A stretch of 64,000 nucleotides of DNA from Gaiellasilicea sp963850995 (GTDB lineage: Bacteria; Actinomycetota; Thermoleophilia; Gaiellales; Gaiellaceae). The stretch is taken from assembly GCA_963850995.1 (NCBI GenBank), contig CAWKNQ010000017.1, forward strand, positions 1 through 64,000, given 5' to 3'. The notes beneath the pieces are model-generated. The model made no database searches, had not been told where the DNA came from, and was given only the letters and a program-made list of their open reading frames with translations. Positions 1 to 9,195 of this stretch are shown piece by piece (within the stretch, counting starts at the first letter, position 1; every line of letters begins with the position of its first letter). Position numbers and translations under genes: made by a program.

Positions 1-552
1 CTCCGCACGGGCAAGCTGCGCCCTGAGGACTGGCCGCGCCTCACTGCGGCGTGCGACAAGCTGATGAAGGCGCCGATCTGGGTCGACGACACCGGCTCGA
101 TCACGATGATGGAGATCCGCTCGAAGGCGCGCCGGTTGAAGTCCCGCGTGCCGAATCTCGGCCTCGTCATCGTCGACTACATGCAGCTGATGACCTCCGG
201 CGCGACCGCCGAGAACCGCGTCCAGGAGGTGTCCCAGATCTCCCGGTCGCTGAAGGTGCTCGCGCGCGACCTCGAGGTGCCGATCCTCGCGCTCTCGCAG
301 CTCTCGCGGGCGGTCGAGCAGCGGCACGACAAGCGGCCGATCCTGTCCGACCTGCGCGAGTCGGGCTCGATCGAGCAGGACGCCGACCTCGTCGGCTTCG
401 TCTACCGCGACGAGTACTACAACGGCGAGGAGTCGGACTCGCAGGGGATCGCAGAGCTGATCCTCGCCAAGCACCGAAACGGCCCGACCGACACGGTCAG
501 GCTCTCGTTCCTGAAGCGGTACGCCAAGTTCGCCGACCTGGCGGCCGCGTGA
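1..552 (+). CDS. dnaB: Replicative DNA helicase DnaB, C-terminal part (5' truncated)
   Basis: This is the C-terminal end of the hexameric replicative helicase that unwinds DNA at the fork using ATP. The frame is open from base 1, so the N-terminal domain and the Walker A loop lie outside the window. The Walker B region is visible as VIVDYMQLM. It is followed by the conserved LSQLSRAVEQR segment, the LSDLRESGSIEQDAD segment with its arginine-rich core, and the closing KHRNGPT motif of the RecA-like fold. The protein ends normally, with the stop at 550-552. The stop codon overlaps the first arm of a structured repeat that starts at 551. Identification is secure from these family motifs. Confidence 0.97.
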   Translation, partial: LRTGKLRPEDWPRLTAACDKLMKAPIWVDDTGSITMMEIRSKARRLKSRVPNLGLVIVDYMQLMTSGATAENRVQEVSQISRSLKVLARDLEVPILALSQLSRAVEQRHDKRPILSDLRESGSIEQDADLVGFVYRDEYYNGEESDSQGIAELILAKHRNGPTDTVRLSFLKRYAKFADLAAA

Positions 553-664
553 GCTTCCCCCGGCCGGCTGCCCCTCCCACCCGGCGACGCCGGCCTGCGG
601 CGCCGCCTCGCGGTGCTCCGGCACCGCGAGCGCTGCGCCTCGAGCAACTCGGGGCTGCAAGCTC
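551..664. repeat. Structured GC-rich intergenic element, copy A
   Basis: A 114-base element is bounded by GAGCTT (551-556) and its complement AAGCTC (659-664). It contains a strong internal hairpin with 9-base arms (CTCGCGGTG and CACCGCGAG, about 607-630). Its core is clearly related to the element at 46680-46833: both contain GGCCGGCTGC, CTCCC, a CCGGCG/GCCGGCCT pair and GCCTCGCG in the same order. Function is unknown; it could be a mobile palindromic unit, a terminator-like unit or a structured RNA. Confidence 0.6.
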
Positions 665-697
665 GACACCCCTTGTCGGAGGCAGAAGGGAGTAGCG

Positions 698-907
698 ATG
701 TTCGACCAGACGATCCGGCTGGCGCCGCGCGTGACGTCCTACGTCGTCGTGTGCGCGGAGTGCGCCGTCGAGTACGGGGTCTACGCCGCCCAGGTGGAGG
801 GCAGGCTGGCCCTCGAGCGCGCGCACAGCGCTGTCACGTGCCCACGCGGCCACGAGATCCGGGTCGAGCGTGCGGGTCGCGACCAGGCGGCCGTGCGCTT
901 CCACTAG
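698..907 (+). CDS. Small Cys-containing protein (CxxC and CxxxH)
   Basis: This is a 69-residue protein of unknown function. It has a C19-A-E-C22 pair and a later C48-P-R-G-H52, a spacing that suggests a small zinc-binding fold, although only three Cys and one candidate His are present. It starts with ATG preceded by AAGGGAG at a suitable distance for a Shine-Dalgarno, unlike most genes here. It sits between dnaB and purA, just downstream of structured repeat copy A. I do not recognise the family. The compact length, ribosome binding site and normal codon use make it a likely real gene. Confidence 0.6.
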   Translation: MFDQTIRLAPRVTSYVVVCAECAVEYGVYAAQVEGRLALERAHSAVTCPRGHEIRVERAGRDQAAVRFH

Positions 908-923
908 GCGGCCCGCCATCGGG

Positions 924-929
924 CAGAAT
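924..929 (+). promoter_or_regulatory. Leaderless -10 box of purA
   Basis: CAGAAT lies 6 bases before the GTG at 936. There is no Shine-Dalgarno, consistent with a leaderless transcript. Confidence 0.55.
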
Positions 930-935
930 CGGCTC

Positions 936-2210
<1,275 letters not shown>

Positions 2211-2229
2211 TCCCGGCTGACCGCGAAAG

Positions 2230-2235
2230 TAGACT
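2230..2235 (+). promoter_or_regulatory. Leaderless -10 box of purD
   Basis: TAGACT lies 8 bases before the GTG at 2244. The same hexamer precedes purB, purL, purM and the glycosyltransferase gene at 39753. Confidence 0.65.
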
Positions 2236-2243
2236 CGGCCGCC

Positions 2244-3464
2244 GTGAAGGTGCTCCTCGTCGGCTCGGGCGGGCGCGAGCACGCGCTCGCCTGGAAGCTC
2301 GCCCAGACGGCGGGCTTGACGGAGCTCCATGCGGCGCCCGGCAACCCGGGAATCGCGCGGCTCGGCGACTGCCACCCCGTGCGGGCAGAGGACGGCGAGA
2401 GCCTGCTCGGCCTCGCGCGCAGCCTGGATGTCGATCTCGCCGTGATCGGCCCCGAGGCTCCGCTCGTCGCCGGGGTCGCCGACGAGCTCCGCCGGGCCGG
2501 CGTGACCGTTTTCGGTCCAGGAGCAGCCGCGTCGCGAATCGAGGGCTCGAAGAGCTTCGCCAAGGACGTGATGGACGCGGCAGGGGTGCCGACGGCCAGG
2601 ACGCTCGCCGTCGCCAGGCCGCCCTGCGTCGTCAAGGTCGACGGCCTCGCGGCCGGGAAGGGCGTCTTCGTCTGCGAGTCGACGGCACAGCTCGACGAGG
2701 CGCTGCGCGCGGCCTCCGCGTTCCCGGGGCCGATCGTGATCGAGGAGCTCCTCGCGGGTGAGGAGGTGTCCGTGTTTGCGCTCGTCGACGGACGCAAGGT
2801 CGTCCCGCTCGCACCGGCGCAGGACTTCAAGCGCGCCCTCGACGGCGACGCCGGCCCCAACACCGGCGGCATGGGGTCGTTCTCTCCCGTGCCCGGGATC
2901 GACGCGGATCGCGCTGCGGAGCTCGTCGCTCAGATCCACCTGCCGGTGGTGGAGGAGCTCGCCCGACGTGGCTCGCCCTTTACGGGAGTGCTCTTCGCCG
3001 GGCTGATGCTGACCGGGGACGGTCCGAAGGTGCTCGAGTTCAACTGCCGTTTCGGCGATCCCGAGACCCAGTCGATCCTGCCGCGCCTCGAGGGCGACTT
3101 CCTCGACGCGCTCGCCGCGGCCGCGGCCGGCGAGCTCGAGGGCGTCGAGCTCACCGTCGCGGACGAGGCTGCCGTGACCGTCGTGCTCGCCGGCGCCGAC
3201 TATCCGGACCGCTCCGACCGCGGCGCCGCGATCGAGGGGGTCGACGCCGCGGAGGCGACCGGTGCGCTCGTCTTCCACGCCGGGACGGCGCTGCACGGGG
3301 ATCAGCTCGTCACGAACGGCGGCCGGATCCTCGCCGTCACCGGAACCGGGGCGACGGTCGCCGACGCGCGCGACCACGCCTACGCCGGCTGCGACCTGAT
3401 CAGCTTCACGGGCGCCCGCTTCCGGCGCGACATCGCGCTCGCCGCGTCCGCGAGCGCGGGCTGA
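2244..3464 (+). CDS. purD: Phosphoribosylamine-glycine ligase PurD
   Basis: PurD ligates glycine to 5-phosphoribosylamine with ATP, giving GAR in de novo purine synthesis. The 406-residue protein starts with the typical VLLVGSGGREHALAWKL block. It carries the ATP-grasp domain, with KVDGLAAGKGV, the GPNTGGMGSFSPVP loop and the metal-binding stretch EFNCRFGDPETQ, and ends with a C-terminal domain of usual size. GTG at 2244 is set by the N-terminal homology and by TAGACT 8 bases upstream. Downstream lies a 163-base inverted repeat that separates it from purB. Confidence 0.97.
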   Translation: MKVLLVGSGGREHALAWKLAQTAGLTELHAAPGNPGIARLGDCHPVRAEDGESLLGLARSLDVDLAVIGPEAPLVAGVADELRRAGVTVFGPGAAASRIEGSKSFAKDVMDAAGVPTARTLAVARPPCVVKVDGLAAGKGVFVCESTAQLDEALRAASAFPGPIVIEELLAGEEVSVFALVDGRKVVPLAPAQDFKRALDGDAGPNTGGMGSFSPVPGIDADRAAELVAQIHLPVVEELARRGSPFTGVLFAGLMLTGDGPKVLEFNCRFGDPETQSILPRLEGDFLDALAAAAAGELEGVELTVADEAAVTVVLAGADYPDRSDRGAAIEGVDAAEATGALVFHAGTALHGDQLVTNGGRILAVTGTGATVADARDHAYAGCDLISFTGARFRRDIALAASASAG

Positions 3465-3481
3465 GCCGCCGGGCGAGCATC

Positions 3482-3644
3482 GATGGTAGATCGGCAATCG
3501 CCGCACTCGCGGATGACGACCCAGACACGGCGCCGGGAGCCACCCTCGGCCTTGCCAAGGCAACCAGCCTTGGCCGCGGCCGAGTGCGGCCCCCGTCTTG
3601 GTCTGGATCGCCCCCGCGAGCACGTCGATCACCGATCCACCATC
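3482..3644. repeat. Long imperfect inverted repeat between purD and purB
   Basis: The whole intergenic region folds on itself. The outer arms GATGGTAGATCGG (3482-3494) and CCGATCCACCATC (3632-3644) match at 12 of 13 positions. Further in, CTCGCGG pairs with its complement, CCAGAC pairs with GTCTGG, CTCGGCC (3545-3551) pairs with GGCCGAG (3578-3584), and GCCAAGGC (3554-3561) pairs with GCCTTGGC (3567-3574) around an AACCA loop. The 3' end abuts the purB -10 box. It resembles a miniature inverted-repeat element; no target duplication or transposase is visible. It could also terminate purD transcripts. Confidence 0.75.
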
Positions 3645-3650
3645 TAGACT
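3645..3650 (+). promoter_or_regulatory. Leaderless -10 box of purB
   Basis: TAGACT directly follows the long inverted repeat and lies 7 bases before the GTG at 3658. Confidence 0.6.
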
Positions 3651-3657
3651 CGCTCCG

Positions 3658-4968
3658 GTGATCGCGCGCTACTCCCGCCCGGCCATGTCGGCGATCTGGT
3701 CGGACGAGGCGCGGCTCGCGCGTTGGCTCGACGTCGAGCTCGCGGCGCTCGAGGGTTGGGCCGAAGTCGGTGACGTGCCGCGGGAGGCGGTCGACGCGAT
3801 CCGGTCCCGAGCAGTCGCCCCCACCCCGGAACGCGTCGCGGAGATCGAGGCGCAGACGCACCACGATGTCGCGGCGTTCGTCGACGCGGTCGCCGAGACC
3901 CTCGGTGAGGAAGGGCGCTGGTTCCACTACGGCCTCACCTCGTCGGACGTGATCGACACGGCGCTCGCGCTCCAGATCCGTGATGCGGGTGCGCTCGTCC
4001 TAGGTGGGATCGAGCGCGCGTTCGCCGCCGTCGTGACACGGGCGGAGGAGCACCGCGGAACGCTCACGATCGGGAGGACGCACGGCGTGCACGCCGAGCC
4101 GACCACGTTCGGCCTCAAGCTCGCGGGCTGGGCGTTCGCGCTGGAGCGCGACCGCGTCCGGGTCGAGCGCGCGCTCGACGGGATGCGCGTCGGCAAGCTG
4201 TCCGGCGCGGTCGGCACCTACGCGGCGATCGAGCCCGAAGTCGAGCGCCTCGCCTGCGAGCGGCTCGGCCTGCTGCCCGCACCGAGCTCGACGCAGATCC
4301 TGCAGCGCGACCGCCACGCCGAGGTGCTGAGCGCGCTCGCGCTCCTCGCCGCGTCGCTGGAGCGGTTCGCGCTCGAGCTCCGCCACCTCGCCCGGACCGA
4401 GGTACGCGAGATCGAGGAGCCTTTCGCGAGCGGCCAGAAGGGGTCGTCGGCGATGCCGCACAAGCGCAATCCGATCGTCTCCGAGCGGATCTGCGGGCTT
4501 GCCCGCGTCGTCCGCGCCCATGCCTCGACCGGGCTCGAGAACGTCGCCCTCTGGCACGAGCGCGACATCTCCCACTCTTCGGCCGAGCGGATCGTGCTCC
4601 CCGACGCGTTTCTCCTCGTCGACTACATGCTCGACCGGTTCGCGTGGCTCGTGGAGGGGCTCGTCGTCCGCGTCGAGCGGATGCGCGAGAACCTCGACTC
4701 GAGCCACGGCCTCTACTTCAGCCAGCGCCTGTTGCTCGCACTCGTCGAGGCGGGGCTCTCCCGGGACGAGGCGTACCGGCTCGTCCAGCGGCAGGCGATG
4801 CGTGCGTGGGACGAGGGGCTCGACTTCCCCGCGCTCGTGCGGGCCGACGCCGAGATCGCCGGGCGGATCGACCTCGACGCCGTCTTCGACGACGGCGCCT
4901 ACACGCGGCACGCCGGCGTCGTCTTCGACCGGCTGCACGCGCTCGGCCGGGAGCACGTCCATGCCTGA
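3658..4968 (+). CDS. purB: Adenylosuccinate lyase PurB
   Basis: PurB cleaves SAICAR to AICAR and adenylosuccinate to AMP, releasing fumarate, so it serves both the IMP pathway and the AMP branch. The 436-residue protein has the fumarase/aspartase superfamily signature GSSAMPHKRNP, the LTSSDVIDTA block and the GRTHGVHAEP block with the catalytic His. GTG at 3658 lies 7 bases after TAGACT and the protein begins at the expected IARYSRPAM motif. Its last 8 bases overlap the start of purC, suggesting translational coupling. Confidence 0.97.
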   Translation: MIARYSRPAMSAIWSDEARLARWLDVELAALEGWAEVGDVPREAVDAIRSRAVAPTPERVAEIEAQTHHDVAAFVDAVAETLGEEGRWFHYGLTSSDVIDTALALQIRDAGALVLGGIERAFAAVVTRAEEHRGTLTIGRTHGVHAEPTTFGLKLAGWAFALERDRVRVERALDGMRVGKLSGAVGTYAAIEPEVERLACERLGLLPAPSSTQILQRDRHAEVLSALALLAASLERFALELRHLARTEVREIEEPFASGQKGSSAMPHKRNPIVSERICGLARVVRAHASTGLENVALWHERDISHSSAERIVLPDAFLLVDYMLDRFAWLVEGLVVRVERMRENLDSSHGLYFSQRLLLALVEAGLSRDEAYRLVQRQAMRAWDEGLDFPALVRADAEIAGRIDLDAVFDDGAYTRHAGVVFDRLHALGREHVHA

Positions 4969-5825
4969 CGCGGCCGTGCATCTGGGCAGCGGCAAGGTGC
5001 GGGAGCTCTACGCGCTCGACGACGAGCGGCTGCTGCTCGTCGCGTCGGACCGGATCTCCACCTTCGACGTCGTCCTGCCGACGGAGATCCCCGACAAGGG
5101 CAGGGTTCTCACCGGCCTCTCGGCCTTCTGGTTCGCGAGGACGAGCGAGCTCGTTCCGAACCACCTGCTCGAGCTGCGCGCCGACGGCCGCTCGCTCGTC
5201 TGCAGGCGTCTCGAGATGCTGCCGGTGGAGATCGTCGTCCGAGGCTACCTCGCCGGTTCGGGCTGGAAGGACTACGTCGCGACGGGTGCCGTCTGCGGAC
5301 GGGTGCTGCCCCCCGGGCTCGGCGAGGCGTCCCGGCTCCCGGAGCCGATCGTGACGCCCGCGACCAAGGCACGCTCCGGCCACGACGAGAACATCGACGC
5401 CGGGACTGCCGCCGAGCTCGTCGGCGCGGAGCGATGGGCGGAGGCCGAGGCAGCAGCGCTCGCGCTCTACGGCTTCGCGGCGGGGCACGCCGAGGAGCGC
5501 GGGATCATCCTCGCCGACACGAAGTTCGAGCTGGGCGTCGACCCTGACGGCGCGCTCGTGCTCGGGGACGAGGCCCTCACGCCGGACTCCTCGCGCTTCT
5601 GGCCGGCGGACGCCTACGCCCCATTCGGGCAGCAGCCGTCCTACGACAAGCAGTACGTGCGCGACTACTGCGAGAGCCTCGGCTGGGGCAAGACCGATCC
5701 CGGACCGGAGCTCCCGCGCGGACGTCGTCGCTGGGACGCGCGCACGCTACGTCGAGGCGTTCGAATTGTTGACGGGGCTTGCGTTCGACGACTATCTCGC
5801 CGACCCACAGGTCGTCCTGCGGTGA
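4961..5825 (+). CDS. purC: SAICAR synthetase PurC (one apparent frameshift)
   Basis: PurC joins CAIR and aspartate with ATP to give SAICAR. The N-terminal part reads from ATG 4961 with GSGKVRELYAL, SDRISTFDVVLP, the VRGYLAGSGWKDY block and ILADTKFELG. At about 5715-5720, inside a CGCGCG run, the frame breaks. The rest of the family's C-terminus (DVVAGTRARYVEAFELLTG) is in the next frame and ends at 5825. The total of 865 bases is 288 codons plus one, so one inserted base explains it. As the gene is essential for purine synthesis and otherwise perfect, I read this as a sequence error. The stop overlaps the purS start as GTGA. Confidence 0.92.
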
Positions 5826-6064
5826 GAGTCACCGTGCTCGTGCGCCCAAAGCCGGGGATTCTCGACCCGCAGGGCGAGGCGGTGCAGGAGTCGCTGCGCA
5901 AGCTCGGGTTCGCGGTCGGTGGGGCCCGCGTCGGCCGGCTCGTGGATCTCGAGCTCGATGCGTCGTCGGCGGACGAAGCGCAGTCGGAGGCCGAACGGAT
6001 GTGCCAGGAGCTGCTCGCGAACCCGCTGATCGAGAGCTTCGAGATCGAGGTCGAGGACAGTTGA
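5822..6064 (+). CDS. purS: FGAM synthase small subunit PurS
   Basis: PurS is the small subunit that links PurQ and PurL in the three-part FGAM synthase. The 80-residue product has the typical VTVLVRPKPGILDPQGEAV opening and the ELLANPLIE closing region. GTG at 5822 overlaps the purC stop as GTGA, a coupling pattern repeated through this window. purQ follows with no gap, as expected for the complex, whereas purL is 16 kb away. Confidence 0.95.
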   Translation: MRVTVLVRPKPGILDPQGEAVQESLRKLGFAVGGARVGRLVDLELDASSADEAQSEAERMCQELLANPLIESFEIEVEDS

Positions 6065-6066
6065 GC

Positions 6067-6756
6067 GTGACGCCACGGATCGCCGTGCTCGTCTTCCCCG
6101 GCTCGAACGACGACCGGGACGCGGCCTGGGCGCTGGCGGCGCTCGGCGCGGACGCGCAGCTGGTGTGGCACGCCGAGACGGAGCTGCCGCGCGCCACCGA
6201 GGCGGTCGTGCTCCCAGGCGGCTTCTCGTATGGGGACTACCTTCGCTGTGGCGCGATCGCGCGCTTCGCCCCGGTGCTGGCAGCGGTGCGTACCTTCGCG
6301 GCCGCCGGCGGCCCGGTGCTCGGGATCTGCAACGGCTTCCAGATCCTGTGCGAGGCGGGCCTCCTGCCGGGCGTGCTGCGCCCGAACCGGGACCTCGAGT
6401 TCGTCTGCCGCGACGTCCGGCTTCGCGTCGAGCGGACGGACACCGTTCTCACCGCCCGCTGCGAGCAGGGCCAGGAGCTGACGATTCCGGTCAAGCATGG
6501 CGAAGGATGCTGGTATGCCGACGACGAGCTGTACGGCGAGCTGGAAGCGTCCGGCCAGCTGGTGCTGCGCTACGCCGAGGACTGCAACGGCTCGGTCGGC
6601 GACGTCGCGGGCGTGTGCAACGAGGCGCGCAACGTGCTCGGCCTGATGCCCCACCCCGAGCACGCGGTCGACCCGCTGCTCGGCTCCGGAGACGGCGCGC
6701 TGCTGCTCGCCGGGGTGGTGGACGCCGCCCGCACACGCACCCTCGCAGCCGCCTGA
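6067..6756 (+). CDS. purQ: FGAM synthase glutaminase subunit PurQ
   Basis: PurQ releases ammonia from glutamine and passes it to PurL. The class I amidotransferase fold is clear: VLVFPGSNDDRD at the N-terminus, the nucleophile elbow GICNGFQILCE with the catalytic Cys, KHGEG, and the C-terminal LMPHPEH holding the catalytic His and Glu. Length is 229 residues, normal for the free-standing subunit. GTG at 6067 is chosen; a TTG at 6061, overlapping the purS stop as TTGA, is an equally possible coupled start. Confidence 0.95.
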   Translation: MTPRIAVLVFPGSNDDRDAAWALAALGADAQLVWHAETELPRATEAVVLPGGFSYGDYLRCGAIARFAPVLAAVRTFAAAGGPVLGICNGFQILCEAGLLPGVLRPNRDLEFVCRDVRLRVERTDTVLTARCEQGQELTIPVKHGEGCWYADDELYGELEASGQLVLRYAEDCNGSVGDVAGVCNEARNVLGLMPHPEHAVDPLLGSGDGALLLAGVVDAARTRTLAAA

Positions 6757-6770
6757 GGCGCCCGGAGCTC

Positions 6771-7040
6771 TCACAGCCGCAACGCTTCCGCGAGCCCGGG
6801 GTGCTCGGCCAGCGCGGCGCGGAGGCGCTCGATGTCGCGTGGCCGCAGCGTCACCGGTCCGCGGCGGGCGACGCCTCCGGTCGCGTAGGCGAAGCGGATG
6901 AGACGCTCGCCCTTGCTGGTCTCGAGCAGCTGGACGAGCGAGGCGAAGCGCTTGTCTCCAGCCTGCTGGGGCAGCTTCAGCTCCTCGAGCAGCGTGGCCG
7001 AGCCCCAGGGCGTGGCGGCGCGGATCTCTGCGCTCTTCAT
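6771..7040 (-). CDS. Small conserved-looking protein of unknown function
   Basis: This is an 89-residue protein on the opposite strand, between purQ and ku. It is rich in Leu, Ala, Arg and Glu, has a central GERLIRFAYATGG segment and a C-terminal helix-like stretch with no membrane segment. ATG at 7040 is preceded by TAGCGT 7 bases upstream (7048-7053), matching the leaderless pattern, which supports the start. It is divergent from ku. I do not recognise the family. Confidence 0.6.
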   Translation of the reverse strand: MKSAEIRAATPWGSATLLEELKLPQQAGDKRFASLVQLLETSKGERLIRFAYATGGVARRGPVTLRPRDIERLRAALAEHPGLAEALRL

Positions 7041-7092
7041 GCCCACCACGCTACGCGCGGACCTGCAACGAAAGAGAAACAGGATCGTGCCG

Positions 7093-7106
7093 AATCGAAA
7101 ACGATT
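7093..7106. promoter_or_regulatory. Palindrome upstream of ku
   Basis: AATCG, AAAA, CGATT forms a 14-base inverted repeat in the short divergent region between the 7040 gene and ku. It is a plausible operator; no regulator is identified. Confidence 0.35.
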
Positions 7107-7125
7107 GCTCCACCGTTTACTCCAC

Positions 7126-7968
7126 ATGCCAAGAGCAATCTGGAGCGGCACGATCTCCTTCGGGCTCGTCAGCGTGCCGGTGAAGATGTACAGCGCGATC
7201 GACGAGACCGACTTGCACTTCCACCTCGTCCACGAGCCGGACAGCGGGCGAATCGGCTACCAGAAGTTCTGCAAAAAGGAGGAGAAGCCGGTTTCGGACG
7301 ACGAGATCGTCAAGGCGTTCGAGATCCGTGACGACAAGCACGTCGTCCTCACCGACGAGGACTTCGCCGCCGCCAAGTCCGAGGGCGTGAAGTCGATCGA
7401 GATCGCCGACTTCGTCCCGTACGACGAGATCGACCCGATCTACTTCGAGCGGACGTACTACCTCGGCCCGCAGGACGGCGGCGAGAAGCCGTATTCCCTC
7501 CTCCGCGAGGCGATGGAGCGCACGAAGCTCGCCGCGATCGGCAAGTACGTGATGAGGGACCGCCAGCACGTCGGCTGCCTGCGCGTGCGCGACCGCGTGA
7601 TCACGCTCGAGAAGATGTTCTTCCACGACGAGATTCGCCCGGTCGGCAAGATCGCGCCGAGGAAGACGAAGGTCGCCAAGGCCGAGCTGGAGATGGCGAC
7701 GACGCTGATCGAGAAGTTCACGACCTCGTTCAAGCCCGAGAAGTACGAGGACACCTACCGCGCCGCGCTGATGAAGATCATCAAGGCGAAGGAGAAGGGA
7801 AAGACGATCACGGCTGCGGAGCCGGAGACCGAGGAGGAGCCGCCTGATCTGCTCGCGGCGCTGCAGGCATCGGTCGACGCGGCCAAGAAGCGCGGCCGTG
7901 GCTCCGTCCGCGCCAAGCGGCCGCCAGCCCGCACGCGGACGACGCGGAAGCGGAAGGCAAAGACCTAG
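7126..7968 (+). CDS. ku: Non-homologous end joining protein Ku
   Basis: Bacterial Ku binds double-strand DNA ends as a homodimer and recruits LigD. The 280-residue protein starts MPRAIWSGTISFGLVSVPVK, the standard family opening, with an FHLVH segment, the CKKEE region and the core YYLGP and MRDRQHVGCLRVRD segments. The final 40 residues form a Lys/Arg-rich tail (RAKRPPARTRTTRKRK), typical of actinobacterial Ku C-termini that bind DNA. No ligD lies in this window. The last 4 bases overlap the convergent ASCH gene. Confidence 0.96.
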   Translation: MPRAIWSGTISFGLVSVPVKMYSAIDETDLHFHLVHEPDSGRIGYQKFCKKEEKPVSDDEIVKAFEIRDDKHVVLTDEDFAAAKSEGVKSIEIADFVPYDEIDPIYFERTYYLGPQDGGEKPYSLLREAMERTKLAAIGKYVMRDRQHVGCLRVRDRVITLEKMFFHDEIRPVGKIAPRKTKVAKAELEMATTLIEKFTTSFKPEKYEDTYRAALMKIIKAKEKGKTITAAEPETEEEPPDLLAALQASVDAAKKRGRGSVRAKRPPARTRTTRKRKAKT

Positions 7969-8432
7969 AGCAGCTCGACGAGCCGGAAGCGCTCGGCGAC
8001 GTAGAGCGTCTCGTCGTCGACGTCCCAGCTCGGGTCGCCGAGGAAGTCTCGAATCTCGTCGGCGTAGCTGCGCCAGAAGCGGTCGTGGGCTTCCCGCCAC
8101 TCCGCCACGGACGTGAAACCCTCGCCCTCGTCTCGCGCGAACTGCAGGTCGGTGTCCCCGACGGGCAGCACGCGGACCTCGGTGACCTCGATCACGGCGA
8201 CGTCGCGGCCGCTGTTGTCGACGACCGCGAGCTGCTCGCCGACCTCCGGCAGCCGATCGCCGTCCCGCTCGTAGTCGACGAGCAGCCCGGCCGTCGCCGT
8301 CTTCTCGCCGCTGAGGACGGCTGCGACGAGCTGATCTCGGAGCGGCGTGCCTGCGAACCCGAACTCGGCTTTTCTCACAAAGCGGCAGGCTGCCAGATGA
8401 GCCGGCGGCGACGACGCCGGAGCCTCGGCCAC
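7965..8432 (-). CDS. ASCH domain protein
   Basis: The product is up to 155 residues. It contains the ASCH pattern: FGFAGTPLRDQLVAAVLSGEKTATAGLL with the conserved G-x-K-T-x-T element, a middle VVDNSGRDVAVIEVTEVRVL strand region, and the late EGFTSVAEWREAHDRFW motif. ASCH domains resemble PUA folds and are thought to act on RNA; some are nucleoside amidohydrolases. The start is uncertain: ATG at 8432 is the longest, but a GTG at 8378 starts just before the conserved domain. It lies downstream of the peroxiredoxin gene on the same strand. Confidence 0.85.
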   Translation of the reverse strand: MAEAPASSPPAHLAACRFVRKAEFGFAGTPLRDQLVAAVLSGEKTATAGLLVDYERDGDRLPEVGEQLAVVDNSGRDVAVIEVTEVRVLPVGDTDLQFARDEGEGFTSVAEWREAHDRFWRSYADEIRDFLGDPSWDVDDETLYVAERFRLVELL

Positions 8433-8448
8433 ACAAGCGCGAGCTGGG

Positions 8449-8982
8449 TCATGCGGCCTTCAGGGTCGGCTGGCCCGGCGTCCACGCGACGGGGCAGAGC
8501 GCGCCTGTTCGCAACGCCTGCAGGACGCGGAGCGTCTCGTCAGGACTGCGGCCGATGCTTTGATCGGTCACGCTCGCGTGGCGGACGATGCCTTCAGGAT
8601 CGATGACGAACGTGCCGCGAAGCGCAGATCCGTCCGCCTCGAGGACGCCGAAGGCGTCGGCGACATCGTGCGCGGTGTCGGCGAGGACGGGATAGTCGAC
8701 CCCGGCGAGCAGTGGATGCGACTCGAACCATGCCCTGTGGCTCCGGTAGCTGTCGGTGCTTGCGGCGATCACGACCGCGTCCTCGTCCGCAAAGGCGGTC
8801 TCGAGCTCGGCGAACGCGTGCAGCTCGGTCGGACACACGAGCGTGAAGTCGCGCGGGTAGAAGAAGAGCACGATCCAGCGAGCGCGGTAGTCCTCGAGAT
8901 CGATGCGACGGGGCCCATCTTCGCCGCGCACGTAGCACTCTGTGACGACGGCGGGAGCGGGAGCTCCAACTCTGGCAAGCAT
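8449..8982 (-). CDS. AhpC/TSA-type 2-Cys peroxiredoxin
   Basis: This 177-residue thiol peroxidase reduces hydrogen peroxide and organic peroxides. The peroxidatic cysteine C50 is in FTLVCPTELHAF and a resolving cysteine sits in the C-terminal GALCPVAW, the arrangement of typical 2-Cys enzymes. ATG at 8982 is supported by GAAAGGA just upstream, a Shine-Dalgarno. Longer in-frame starts would add a tail unlike the family. The 213-base upstream region holds only a hairpin (CCACGCGG/CCGCGTGG, 9066-9088). No dedicated reductase is adjacent. Confidence 0.93.
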   Translation of the reverse strand: MLARVGAPAPAVVTECYVRGEDGPRRIDLEDYRARWIVLFFYPRDFTLVCPTELHAFAELETAFADEDAVVIAASTDSYRSHRAWFESHPLLAGVDYPVLADTAHDVADAFGVLEADGSALRGTFVIDPEGIVRHASVTDQSIGRSPDETLRVLQALRTGALCPVAWTPGQPTLKAA

Positions 8983-9195
8983 GAGCAATCCTTTCGAGGG
9001 TGCGGCTCGTTCGGCGCCGCCTCGGATCGGGCTGGCTGGTTCTCCTGCACCGTACGAGCCCGAGGCCACGCGGGCATCGGCCGCGTGGGCGAACCGATGT
9101 CGGTACCGGGGAGGATCTTTCCGCCGGCCTCGGTCGGCCGAACTGAGGACTGCCGTAACACGGACGAATCCTGCTTGCAACTCGTATCGGCGTGC

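Noticed and set aside
5700..5730. Programmed ribosomal frameshift in purC
   Set aside because: No slippery heptamer or downstream pseudoknot; the same kind of +1 break occurs in several unrelated genes, which favours sequence error.
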